Assembly (NCBI GenBank): GCA_036346205.1
Contig: JARFJB010002039.1
Span: forward strand, 62,001-126,000
DNA: 64,000 nt
Origin: Vesta saturnalis
Lineage: Eukaryota > Arthropoda > Insecta > Coleoptera > Lampyridae
Direction: 5' to 3'
The first letter of the stretch is position 1. Each line of letters opens with the position of its first letter. A program made the translations under genes and the position numbers. Under the pieces are notes generated by a model that saw only the letters and a list, made by a program, of their open reading frames with translations, searched no databases and was not told the origin of the DNA. Positions 1-12,119 of this stretch are shown here, piece by piece.

Positions 1-170
1 TTATCTAAAAATTTTGCTACTTTATAGCTTAATAAATATTGTTATATTTTGTTAACTCAATGTATGTCTTCTTAATAATGGCCTTTTACGCCATATTTAT
101 GTTACAATGGATTTTAGATTTTTTTTTTCTCTCTTAAATTTTAAGATACCTGTTCAAATTTTTTACCCAC

Positions 171-561
171 ACACGCACACTAGTACACACGCACACTAAC
201 ACACGCACACACGCACACACGCACACACGCACACACGCACACACGCACACACGCACACACGCACACACGCACACACGCACACACGCACACACTCACACAC
301 GCACGCTTACATGCACGCACGCTCACACGCACACACGCACACACGTACACACGCACACACGCACTCACGCACTCACGCACACACGCACACATGCACACAC
401 GCACACACGTACACACGCCCACACGCACACCCGCACACGCACACACACACACGCACACACGCACACAGACACACGTGCACACACACATGCACGCACGCAC
501 ACACGTGCACGCACACACGCACACATACACACGCACACACGAACACACGCACACACGCGCA
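171..561. repeat. ACAC/ACGC microsatellite
   Basis: About 390 bp of alternating ACACACGC-type units with scattered point changes. Several frames stay open across it only because the repeat contains no stop codon; the resulting Cys/Val/Arg or His/Thr/Arg translations are artefacts. Confidence 0.95.
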
Positions 562-900
562 TAGTGTCCGGGGTAAAATGGTGTACAAGGTGATGTTGGA
601 AGCAGTAATAGATACACAGTTGGTTTGCAGGGATAATGAACAATCCGGACCTCAAATATGATTTTTAAGGAGACCGCATTGTCAATTATCACTGCGTATC
701 ATCCGCGTATCTAATCCAAACTCTAGGAAAATAAGGCAAATCGAGTTTTAAGTCCGTCTCATACTTACCCATGAATAGATTGGCTAAAATGTAGATAAGG
801 TATGGCCCATTTTCGTATAAACGGAGATAAACTATGGCCCATTTTCGTACCATGTTTTTGCTGGAAAAGGTAATGGTCAATTTTGAAAAAGGTTTATTTC

Positions 901-902
<2 letters not shown>
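562..902. other. No recognisable feature
   Basis: Unique-looking AT-rich sequence between two microsatellites. It contains a short internal direct repeat of the phrase ATGGCCCATTTTCGTA (near 805 and 834). I see no coding signal. Confidence 0.5.

Positions 903-973
<71 letters not shown>
903..973. repeat. (TA)n microsatellite
   Basis: About 70 bp of uninterrupted TA dinucleotides. Confidence 0.95.
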
Positions 974-974
<1 letters not shown>

Positions 975-1859
975 CCCCCACAGAAACTTTTCAAGAAAAA
1001 ATAATTGATAATTTTTCATTCTTCCATATATTTCTAAAATTAGGTATAGGTTTTTTTCTAAATGGTATAGTGCCTACATCAATGTGCTGTATTTCACTTG
1101 CTTAGATTTAGTTTTATTTATTTTAATTTCATAATCCAACCCAAAATTCACAGTGAGGACGTGACTTCATTTCTATTTACGTTCTCGTCTTAATTTAGGC
1201 CAATGCCACTTTGTCGTCTCCCTTATTAGTAAATTATTTTATAAGGTCTCTCGATTTCAGTGTTACTCTAATGTATGGGTCCGTTGATTATGATCCACAT
1301 ATCTTAAGAGAAGTTTCAGTTACTAGCTTAACGCAAGGCTCTTCAGCTTGCGACATGGGAACTCTTTTATGTCCCAATTAGGAACCTCGCCCATTTTTTA
1401 AATTTATCACAACCGACGAAGAAGAGGTGGAAGCGATAATTTTGGAGCGTTCCAATGTATCACTTCCGTGTAAACTAATGCTTCAAATTTGAGTAAAGGA
1501 GAATGAAAGTTTGTAATGCCTTAAGTCTCTAATATATGCTTTCTCTCATCAAATACCATACCTACCGATAGGTTTTGAGAATGAACATAGATAGAACAAG
1601 TTTCGCTCGATTATCAGGAATTTCACTGCCTTCAGTTCATTACTCTGGTATCTAGACGTTTTTATTGTACATAACACGTGAACAGACCCGTCGTAAATAT
1701 AGCTATTGTACTTAATTTTGAACCAAACCGATATACCTGAGTTCAAAATAAAGTTACGATATCTATCAAGGCATCCGAATGATTCGCAATACTAACGTAC
1801 AATCGAACGACTCTATTTGCACAGGAGAGCCATCTGGCGTGTGAGATTGAGCCGGAGTT
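974..1859. other. No recognisable feature
   Basis: AT-rich sequence without a supported gene. A 65-codon minus-strand ORF at 1549-1746 has no recognisable features. Confidence 0.5.
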
Positions 1860-3100
1860 ACAGTTTGACAAGTCGTTTGAAAAATTGCCCCATTTTATCT
1901 TTGAGCTTTGCTTAGTAGTTTCTTATAAATATCTGGGATCTCAAAGTCAATCGGTTTAAATCTAACCATTTTTCGTTTTACACAGTCGGCGAGACACTTT
2001 CCAGTCGGTCCACTAAATGATGTTGGGCTAGTTACGCGATTCAAATATTGAAGCAGATGGTAACTCAATAAAATGTAGTAAGTAAACAACCCATTTCCAT
2101 GGTCGTCCAATTTGTACTTCGTGTTGTCGAGTAGCACTATTTTTCAATCCGACATTGGTATTAGTGCCGTCGCAGCCAACAATATCCAGGAGTTCAAGGG
2201 AAGTTTCCTCTTCTGGGAGGTACGATACAATAATTGATGCAATGTCATTAGCAGAACAAGATTTTGGAGACACGTGGTCCAAATAAATAGAATCAGGTTC
2301 TTAGTGATGGAATAATGTTCTTCTTTTCTTGTTCGACGAAACTGCTTTGATCTAATTGTGTCTATAACTGAAGTATCGTCTTTTCTACCATCAAACTAAA
2401 TAGCTCGTACGTTATTTGAATCTTGCAGACCTTTTGCTTGTAAATTTCTCCTATTGCAACTTTTTTCCCATCGTATTTTATACCGATCGACTACTTTGGA
2501 CGTGTTTGTTTTTCCGTTACTATCCCAATATTTTCTAGCAGACTCGTTGCGATAGCGTCAGCTGCACAATCATACACCCCGTAGAGATCATAAGCCAATA
2601 CCGTAGCTTTAAGGTTGATCATCACTTGAAATGGGGATTTATTTTATTCAAAATCGTGATCATCGGTTTGTACTGTTTGTGCTTGTACATCAGATGGACG
2701 ACTTGGCTGTGGTTGCGTTTCGTCTACATTACGATCGCCAGGTTCTGTCAATTTCCTTTGATCACGTCTAGTCTCGGTTTTTTTTATTACGGAATGTCTA
2801 TCAAGTTTTGTTTTGAAATTCTTTGGTTTCGTTATGATCCATACTTACGATCTTTCCCAACCCATACTCTCTCTACAGAAAGATAAACCGTTGCTCAATA
2901 ACTGGAATCCAGTTAGATATTCACACAATCCTGATGTATACAAGAGCGATTCACATGCATGAGACATAGGCTGAGACACCAGAGATCTTCGTTGCTTGGT
3001 TTTTAAAGTCATCAAACTTTTTTCTAAAGTCGTGTTTAACATTTTCTCGGTTATAAAATGTTCTAAGCTTCCAATACTTTTCATAGAAGGAACGAATTAA
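1860..3100 (-). pseudogene. Decayed copy of a repetitive insect protein family (GCDGT/SFSGPxGK type)
   Basis: Minus-strand fragments in several frames line up with a protein family that I recall as highly repeated in insect and hydrozoan genomes. In order they are a segment near 2600-2530 (LAYDLYGVYDCAADAIAT), one at 2282-2130 containing HVSPKSCSAND and then GCDGTNTNVG, a ...WVVYLLH segment, and one at 2060-1890 containing TSFSGPTGK and then RPIDFE-like residues. The 2028-2282 and 1895-2137 reading frames overlap and continue one another, so at least one frameshift separates them. Others lie upstream near 2300-2600. The 79-codon ORF at 2845-3084 may be its N-terminal part. The family is probably part of a mobile element; its function is unknown. 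This copy cannot encode a full protein. Confidence 0.55.
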
Positions 3101-3774
<674 letters not shown>

Positions 3775-3804
3775 ATTATTTTCATCATTTACAAAGTGTT
3801 GGTA

Positions 3805-5916
3805 TGCAGGATGGCGCACCAAACTTGTTTTTTAATGCAAACCCCCCTGTATTTTAGTATAATTTGTAAGCCCTTTTGATTGTGATTAAAATGAGCCTAA
3901 CGTTAAACGACGAATTATTAACCGTTTAGATTTTATGGTCGAAAATAGAGTGATGTTTGAAAAATCATCATGACTTCACTGTCGGAAATAAATGGTCGAT
4001 TAAAGTGTCCAGTGGTTTTACATGTCCTGAATTTTCATATTGATGCTTATTAATCAACCACTTCGCATTACTATATACAGGGCGTGACCATACGCAAACC
4101 GTGAATAACTCAATTTTTTCACAATGAACACCCTGTAAATTTTTATACCGCTAAATAGTACTTTTGAAAAGCTGTCCATGGATATACAGTTTGTGTGGTC
4201 TATATTTATAAAGGTATGAGACCTTTTTAAGAACGCTTGTCTTGGTATTTATTCAAAAAATAATCATGAATTTCATCCGGGAAGAGTTAATAAACATGGT
4301 GTATTGTATTGGTGAGGCTGGAAGAAATCCTTTACTAGCAAGAATAATTTATCGTGAAAAATACCCCGATGCAAGAATTACGAGAACCAATACTTTGCGC
4401 AAACTGATAGAATGGTTCGAAGCAAATGGTAGTGTATGTTACGATAGTAAAGAACTTCTTGGTGGTGGCGTAAATGAGGATGATGAGGCACAAGTCCTAC
4501 TAAAGATTCAAGAAAATCCACAAATAAGCAGCAGGAGGGTCAGTGTAGAAATTGATATATCGAAAAGAATTAAATTATATTAAAGCCAAGATTTTCAAAA
4601 TAGAGTAAATTTTTCAAATCGAATGGGTGCACTCGTGGGCGGAAGTTGGGATTTTTTCAATTATACGTTACTTAGTGACGAATCAACATTCAAAAGCAAT
4701 GAATTATTTAACCGACACCACAGCATTATTGTGCAACGCAAAATCCACATTGACTGAGAACTGTTGACTTCCAAAATCGATGGTCCCTAAATGTGTGAGG
4801 AGGAATTATCGATAATCGTGCTATTGATCCTTTCTTCTTTAATAACGCTTTGAATGGGGAGAGATATTTGCGATTTCTCTAAGAGGATTTTCCTATATTG
4901 CTTGAGGACGTAAATTTAAATATCAGAAGATCTACGTGGTTGCAGCATGATGGTGCTCCTGTGCATAATCATTGAATGGATCGTCAGTTCCTAGACCGAG
5001 CCTATCCTTGTCGTTGGATTAGACGGAGTTTTACTATTGCGTGGCTAGCACGTTCTTCAGATCTAGCACCAATTGATTACTTCTTATGGGGATACGTTAA
5101 AGACCAAGTTTTCAGAACTCGTCCAACGACTATTGAGAATATGGAAAATAGGACAACTCAAGCAGTTCGTCCAAGGAATGTTAACTAAAATCCAGCGTTT
5201 GACAGTTTGTAGCGAACATAATAATGGTTTATTTGAAGTTTGCTGTGAAAAATTGGTTAGTTCATTTCATTCTCGCCAGATTACCTTAGTTTCATGTTTA
5301 TTTTGGTTTTTTATCCTATATTTTATACATAAGATGTTAGCTCGACCACTATACACTGTAAGGTATTGATCTGATTTAATAATTCAAGGGTCCCATATCA
5401 TAGGGGCATATGCGGAAAAAATGCAAAAAAAAAAAATTTCCGTCCGTCGTATATTCGTAGAATACATACCACGGACGAAAAATTGCATTTTCTGTATTTT
5501 TGGCGCATACGCCCCTATGATATGAGACAATCGGTATTAATATCAAAAAAGTAAAAACAACATTTCGTTCTCAAGAAGAACGTTGTTTCTTATATTCCAT
5601 ATGGAATACTTAAAAATGTTATAGGTAGTTGTTCCCAATTGTTATGTTAGATTCAATCACAGCAGTCTACTGAAATAATGTTTTGCATAAGTAACAAGTA
5701 TGTAATCAGTAACGTTTTTAAAAAAAATCTTATCGGTTTTTCAAAAGAAACCATCGCTGGAAAGCTTATCAAAAGTGCTATTTAGCGGTATAAAAATATA
5801 CAGTTCCATTTGAAAAAATTGGGTTATTCACGGTTTTGGTAATGCGAAGTGGTTGATTAATAAGCACTAATATGAAAATGTATTTAAAAAACATAAGTTT
5901 GGTGCGCCACCCTGTA
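3805..5916 (+). mobile_element. Mariner-like DNA transposon, DUF4817 type, 2.1 kb
   Basis: Inverted repeats bound the element. The left one contains GCAGGATGGCGCACCAAACTT and the right one the inverse of AAGTTTGGTGCGCCACCCTG. The next matching blocks, TGCTTATTAATCAACCACTT and TTATACCGCTAAATAG, recur inverted near 5770-5870. The left arm is longer because it carries about 170 bp at 3841-4010 and a short CAGGGCGTGACC piece near 4078 that the right arm lacks. The CCCTGTA terminus next to TA fits a mariner-superfamily element using TA targets. The transposase relic lies between the arms on the plus strand. Confidence 0.65.
4242..5260 (+). pseudogene. Mariner-like transposase (DUF4817 family), broken
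   Basis: The open part (4242-4583) encodes the N-terminal DUF4817-type helix-turn-helix region: REELINMVYCIGEAGRNP, then a KYPDAR motif and the NPQISSRR block that precedes the second DNA-binding helix. Downstream pieces in shifting frames include LLSDESTFKS (first catalytic Asp region, about 4668), a QHDGAPVHN-like block near 4937 and SSDLAPIDYFLWGYVKDQVF at 5058-5110 (third Asp region). Family members are about 330-350 residues. Here stops and frameshifts lie at about 4580, 4750, 4970 and 5140, so it is inactive. Product role: cut-and-paste transposition at TA sites. Confidence 0.8.
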
Positions 5917-6010
5917 TATCGCACCCTTATAAATGATGAGAATAATTGAAAGAAAAAGCAAATCGATATCGCAAATAGCAACAAAGTTATCCTCGTACCC
6001 TGGGACACCC

Positions 6011-6013
<3 letters not shown>
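5261..6013. other. Right arm of the mariner-like element and flank
   Basis: Non-coding. It includes an internal hairpin-like pair: CATAGGGGCATATGCGGAAAAA near 5400 recurs inverted near 5507 as GCGCATACGCCCCTATGATATG. The right inverted repeat lies at about 5755-5916. Confidence 0.5.

Positions 6014-6071
<58 letters not shown>
6014..6071. repeat. (TA)n microsatellite
   Basis: About 58 bp of TA dinucleotides at the left edge of a large palindrome. Confidence 0.95.
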
Positions 6072-6074
<3 letters not shown>

Positions 6075-7905
6075 TTTCTCAAATTTTCATTATAACTCAT
6101 AAACGAATGCTTAGATTTTTTTCATGTTGGGGATAATGTTTATTAATTAAGGGGCATAAAACAAGCGATAAGAATGTTCACAAACTTGCACAGTGGCGGA
6201 GTGGAGGGGGTGCTCAACCACTTTCATAAGCAGAACTTCTACGCCAATGACTATTTTTTAAAAAACTGTTATTTTCATTATCTACATACAGTTTAACAAA
6301 AATAATGTACCTTCTTCTGTTTCGAAATTCCCGTGCGTTTCCGAGTTATTTTGATTTTTAGTGTTTGATGTGGTACTAAGTTAAGTAATGTGCTGTATGT
6401 GAATAATTGAATATAAAGTTTTTAATAAAATAGATATAGTAAAACATTTAGAGCCATTTTAGTACCTAACGATCGTTTCTTTAAAATTTCAAATACATTT
6501 TCATTTATAAATAGGTAGGTTATCGGTTTTTAGTATCCATTGTTATTATCCTCGTATAAAAGAAATGCATAATTATTATTGTTATGCGGTCAATACTTTC
6601 TGTATAATTATGTATGTATCAATTTCGCCATAAACATGTATGTAGTTTTTAAGTGAGATTCTAATAAGTTATAGACCGCTGCTCACTTGCTCTCATTAAA
6701 GAGCCGCCACTGTATCAAGCCATACTCAAATACAAGACTTTTGTAAATTGAAATCTGTTTAGTATACTAATTTTAACAATCCTTATTTATTATTGTAACA
6801 ATACTTAATAATTGTGAAATTAATAAGAATTCTTAGCAATAACGATTTATAAATAAATAACAATAACACTAGTATAATAAAATTATATTTCACTGCGACG
6901 TACAATAGAACGTCTTAAGTTAACTAAATGATGCACCCTTATTTCATTGCATCAAAATATGATACTCCTTGGAAAACAAGTAAGTACGAAATTTTATACT
7001 TTGAAACGACAGTTTGTCTTTTACAAACACTTGCTTCATCTTGAATAATTTCACTGTTATTAATTATTGTTTTTAAGTTCAAAAAGTTATTTCATTTGAT
7101 TTGCCAGCTTTTAATTTTAATTAGTGTTATTGTTATTTATTTATAAATCGTTATTGCTAAGAATTCTCATTAATTTCACAATTATTACTGTTACAATAAT
7201 AAATAAGGATTGTTAAAATTAGTGTACTAAACAGATTTCAATTTACAAAAGTCTCGTATTTGAATATGGCTTGATACAGTGGCGGCTATTTAATGAGAGC
7301 AAGTGAACAGCGGTCTATAACTTATAAGAATCTCACTTAAAACATGTTTATGGCGATATTGATACATACATAATTATACAGAAAGTATTGACTGCATAAC
7401 AATAATAATTATGCATTTCTTTTTATACGACGATAATAACAATGGATATTAAGAAAAACCTATTTATAAATGAAAATGTATTTGAAATTTTAAAGAAACG
7501 ATCGTTAGGTACTAAAATGGCTCTAAATGTTTTATTAAATCGTTTTTATTAAAAACTTTATATTCAATGATTCACATAAAGCACATTACTTAACTTAGTA
7601 TCACATCAAACACTAAAAATCAAAATAACTCGGAAACACACAGGAATTTCGAAACAGAAGAAGGTACATTATTTTTGTTAAACTGTATGTAGATAATGAA
7701 AATAACAGTTTTTTTAAAAAATAGTCATTGGCGTAGAAGTTCTGTTTATGAAAGGGTTTGAGCACCCCCTCCACTACGCCACTGTGCAAGTTTGTGAACA
7801 TTCTTACCGCTTGTTTTATGCCCCTTAATTAATAAACATTATCCCCCCAACATGAAAAAAATATAAGCATTCGTTTATGAGTTATAATGAAAATTTGAGA
7901 AAAAA
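6072..7905. mobile_element. Large palindromic (foldback) element, about 1.8 kb
   Basis: The sequence reads inward from both sides. TCAAATTTTCATTATAACTC at 6080 returns inverted at 7878. CACAGTGGCGGAGTGGAGGG at 6190 returns inverted near 7770. The block with AATCCTTATTTATTATTG at 6778 returns inverted near 7195. Arms are about 800 bp (6072-6875 and 7120-7905) with a spacer of about 245 bp. The arms have diverged by scattered substitutions. There is no transposase inside. CCCTGTA motifs follow just outside at 7921 and 8033. The element is probably non-autonomous, and its family is unknown. Confidence 0.75.
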
Positions 7906-8035
7906 AAATTATATTCAACACCCTGTATCTCGGAAACGAAGCCTTCTACGACATATGTTTATAGGAACTTTTCTTTTTAGAAACACGTGTTTTATCTCCT
8001 GTTAAAGTTTGTCTACAAAAATCTGACTCGCCCTG

Positions 8036-8039
<4 letters not shown>

Positions 8040-8105
<66 letters not shown>
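8040..8105. repeat. (TA)n microsatellite
   Basis: About 66 bp of TA dinucleotides. It begins directly after a CCCTGTATATAA element end and runs into the 146-bp element at 8109. Confidence 0.95.
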
Positions 8106-8108
<3 letters not shown>

Positions 8109-8111
<3 letters not shown>

Positions 8112-8254
8112 CAACGTTTCGGGACATACTATGTCCCCTGTGTCAAGAATGATATTTGGTATATCAAATATGAAACAAGCTAACTAATTATTTTATAATA
8201 ATTTTGATGAACGACTTCTGCTTCGATTTGCAGATCCAAGATATGACGTTGAAT
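8109..8254 (+). mobile_element. 146-bp microsatellite-edged element, copy 1
   Basis: Begins ATTCAACGTTTCGGGACATA and ends GATATGACGTTGAAT-like, so the ends form a short inverted repeat (ATTCAACG/CGTTGAAT). A second copy lies inverted at 13301-13447. Both sit directly against microsatellites: (TA)n on the left here and the ACACG satellite on the right. There is no coding capacity. This matches the general idea of short interspersed elements that carry or seed microsatellites. Confidence 0.7.
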
Positions 8255-9620
8255 GTATATACACAACACAATCACACACACGCACACGCACACGCACACG
8301 CACGCACGCACGCGCAAGCACGCGACACGACGCACACGACACGCACACGCACACGACACGCACACGCACCACGCACACCAACACGCACACACCACGACAG
8401 CACACGCACACGCACACGCACAACACGCACACGCACAACCACGCACGACACGCACACGACACCACGACACGCACGCACAACACGACACGACACGACACAC
8501 ACGACACGAACACGACACGACCACGAACACACGCACGCACACGCACAGCGCACACGACACACGACACACGACACACGACACAACGACACGACACGACACA
8601 GACACGACACACGACACGACACACAGACACGACACGACACGACACACGACACGACGACACGACACGACACACACGACACGACACGACACGACCACGACAC
8701 ACACGACACACGACACGACACGACACGACGACACGACACACGACACACGACACGACACACGACAGACACGACACGACACGACACACGACACGACACGACA
8801 CGACACACACGACACGAACACGCACGACACGACACACACGACACACGACACGACACACGACACGACGACGACACGACACACACGACACGACACGACACGA
8901 CACGACAGACCACGACACACGACACACACACGCACACGACAGACACGCACACGACACACGACACGACACGAACACGACACACGCACACGACACGACGACG
9001 ACACGACACGACACGACACGACGCACGACGACCGCACGCACGCACACGACACACGACACACGACACACGCACACGCACACCTGACACACGCACACGCACA
9101 CGACACCGCACGCACCGCACCGACCGCACGCACGCAACCGACACGCACGACGACGCACGACACGACGACACCGCACACGACACGACAGCCACCGACACCG
9201 ACACGACACGCAGCACGACACGGACACGGACACGCACACGACAGGACACGCACGCGACACGGACACGACACGACACGACAAGCGACACACGACACGCACG
9301 ACACCGACCGACGACACGATCCGACACGGACACGCACACACGCACGAACCGACACACACGACACGCCCGACACCGACTACACCACACGACCGACGACACC
9401 GACCTAACCACACGGACACGGATCACACGAGCACGGTCATACACGGCACACACCGGACACGCCCACGACACACGAGCACCGACCGGACACGCACGGGACA
9501 CGGTAACGGCACGATAACGCGCACATCGACATCGGACACGGACCCACGGCACAGAAGAACACGGACAAGGACACAGACACGCACCTTACACACCGCACGA
9601 CACACACACACACACATAGT
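8255..9620. repeat. Degenerate ACACG/ACGC satellite, 1.35 kb
   Basis: A long tract made almost only of A, C and G on this strand. The basic units are ACACG, ACACGC and CACGAC in changing order. The left end is mostly ACACGC, the middle mostly ACACGACACG, and the right third has more GG and T interruptions. It is open in several frames for up to 437 codons because stop codons are rare in this composition. These are not genes. Confidence 0.95.
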
Positions 9621-9628
9621 ATATGATA

Positions 9629-9630
<2 letters not shown>

Positions 9631-9674
<44 letters not shown>
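9631..9674. repeat. (TA)n microsatellite
   Basis: About 44 bp of TA dinucleotides immediately right of the ACACG satellite. Confidence 0.95.
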
Positions 9675-9678
<4 letters not shown>

Positions 9679-9748
9679 CGGTTCTAATTTATTCACCAAA
9701 ATTTACCGGTAGATTCCGCACTGAAGAACAGTAACTCTGCTGATAACC

Positions 9749-11046
9749 ATACAGGGTTCGGCATTAATGCGTCGAAGTACGATATATCCGTTTGCAAAAA
9801 TTTATTTAAAAATTATAACCTCAAACTTCACATAAAATTATTTTCGTATTTACAGGGTGTACATATTAATTACCACGGTACACCAGACATACCCTTTTTT
9901 AATGGGAAACTCAATATATTATCTCATCTATTTATCTCATCTCCCCCATACTTCCAATATAGGGTTTCATTAGGTTATACAGGGTATTTCAAAAGTTATG
10001 GTCAATTGTACACGAAAATTATTCTCATTTCAACTTCCTGTATGCCCTAGACAGAACAACCTAACAATAATTGTTTCCAGGCATAACTTTTTGACATTGG
10101 TACAGTGTTACGAGAAAGTGCTATAGAGCCAGCCATAACTCGAACACATGATTTTGACAATTTTTTCAAATAAATCACCCTGTATTTTATTTTAAAAAGT
10201 GAAAATACACCTTATGTTCTTTAATTTTTATTATGCACTCCTATATCTAAAATCGTTAATTTCTGAGATATTTTCAATTTAATAACAGAAAGATTTTTAA
10301 AAAAATTTCTATCATAAGTTAGCCGTGATTAATTTTATAAGAATTTTATCTTAATAACAGATGTTTTTTGAATTTTTTATAATAATTTGTCATACCTTTA
10401 TTTGTTCACGGCTAACTTGTTATAATAGAAATTAAAAAAAAAATCTTTCTGTTATTAAATTGAAAATATCTCAGAAATTAACGATTTTAGTTAACTATAG
10501 GGAGTGCTTAATAAAAATGAAAGAACAGTGTATTTTCACTTTTTAAAATAAAATACAGGGTGTTTCATTTGAAAAATTTGACAAAATCATGTGTTTGAGT
10601 TTTGGTTCGCTCTATATTCAATTGGTGAAATAATAAAGAAATTGCACTTTGTAGGTAACACTGTACCAATGTCAAAAAGTTATACCCGGAAAAAATTGTT
10701 GTTAGGTTGTTCTGTCTAGGGTATACAGGACGTTGAAATGAGAATGATTTTCGTGTACAATTGACCATAACTTTTGAAATACCCTGTATAACGTAATGAA
10801 ACCCTATATTGGCAGTATGGGGGAGATGAGCTTAATCTAAATTTAAAATAATATATAGGGTGCCCCATTCAAAAAAAGGTATGTTTGGCTCACCCTGGTA
10901 ATACGTAACACCCTGTAAATACGAAAATAATTTTATAATGTGAAGTTTGAGGTTGCGTATAATTTTTGTAAATAACTATTTTTGATATCTCCTTTAATAA
11001 CGGATATATCGTACTTGGACGGACTAATGCCGCATCCTGTATATCC
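9749..11046. mobile_element. Large palindromic (foldback) element, about 1.3 kb
   Basis: Arms mirror each other around about 10,390. CATACAGGGTTCGGCATTAATG at the left returns inverted as CTAATGCCGCATCCTGTAT near 11,025. ACAGAACAACCTAACAA at 10,052 returns inverted near 10,700. AAGTGAAAATACACCTTATG-type sequence at 10,197 returns inverted near 10,530. CAGGGTG/CACCCTG motifs recur inside each arm, so several nested element ends may be present. An ORF at 10565-10768 is part of one arm and not a gene. Confidence 0.75.
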
Positions 11047-11059
11047 GGAAACGAATAGT

Positions 11060-11950
11060 TTTTAAAATACAGAGTGTTCTACACATTATAAATACATAAA
11101 CAGTTTTTCATTTTTACCTTACAATCTACATATACGTATATACGTATAGAAGGTTATGCAATCTACTTTTTTTACACTATCGCTAAATCGAGTTATTAGC
11201 TCATTTTACAACGTTTCGTCAAATTTCGCCAAGATCGGTCGTGATGTCTGTGTGTACGGACGGAACAAAACACCTATGTATTTAAAATTTTGCATTTCGC
11301 TTGGAGCTGATTAGATTTTGGGAGAAATCCAGTGGCGGAAAGGGGCTTTATTAGGGGTTGTTCGTTTTTATCTAATATTTCTAACACATTCATATTTCAA
11401 ACATATAAAAATACTTGGATATAGACCTCAAACATATGGATTAATTATGTTATATGCAATTTTTTGATGCAGCGCGTAATTTGGAGGAAAAAAAATTCCT
11501 AAGGTAGTATTTAAGTGTTAATTCATTTTTTCAATATCTGAATAACGATTAGTTTATAAGAAAACGTCTAGACATATTTGTTAAAATTTAATTATACATC
11601 ACTTTTGTTTATAAAATTTCTTAATATAAAGTGTAAAAACTAATTACATGTGAGTGAAAATGTTTCAACTGTTTTATTGATATTATATAGATGCGGGCGG
11701 AGTGACACTTATATATGCCTATTAATCTCTATCTGACATGCTGTTTTAAACGTCTGTTTGGCATAGATTATTGTTTTTGTTTTTACAATGTTGCCTATTT
11801 TCGTAATGAACTTATTATAAAAGAGGTGGCATAGTTATCTTCAAAAAAAATGTTATTAAAATTATTTCATTTCTTTTAATTTCCATCTTGTAGGTTGGAA
11901 GGTCGTGTGGTGTTTCACACCAGATATTTTTCAAAAATAGGTATAAAACA
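11060..11950 (+). repeat. Dispersed repeat R1, copy A (uninterrupted)
   Basis: It aligns in inverse orientation with 22140-23179 plus 41470-41540. Shared blocks include AAGGTTATGCAATC, AGCTGATTAGATTTTGGGAG, the CATAGATTATTGTTTTTGTTT block and TTCCATCTTGTAGGTTGGAAGG. In this copy the sequence across the Polinton insertion point is continuous (about 11,160-11,215). Non-coding; probably a mobile-element relic. Confidence 0.75.
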
Positions 11951-12119
11951 AAACATCTAAATGTCAAAATATGAATTTAATGATATTAAACAAAAACATA
12001 GGTTGCTATGGGAAACATACGTTTGCTATTTCTCCCATAACAAAATCTGTCATAAATTAATTATTTGTAAGTTATTGTATAGTTTAAAATAAACTAAATT
12101 AATTCAAAGTTTACCATCA

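Noticed and set aside
180..692. Long Cys/Val/Arg and His/Thr/Arg ORFs over the first microsatellite
   Set aside because: Pure consequence of a stop-free dinucleotide-type repeat; open in several frames on both strands.
8180..9552. ORFs of 384-437 codons over the ACACG satellite
   Set aside because: Same reason: the sequence contains almost no T on this strand, so stop codons cannot occur; no domain and all frames look alike.
8255..9620. Possible telomeric or centromeric satellite
   Set aside because: No TTAGG-type telomere unit and no fixed monomer length; a local degenerate microsatellite fits better.
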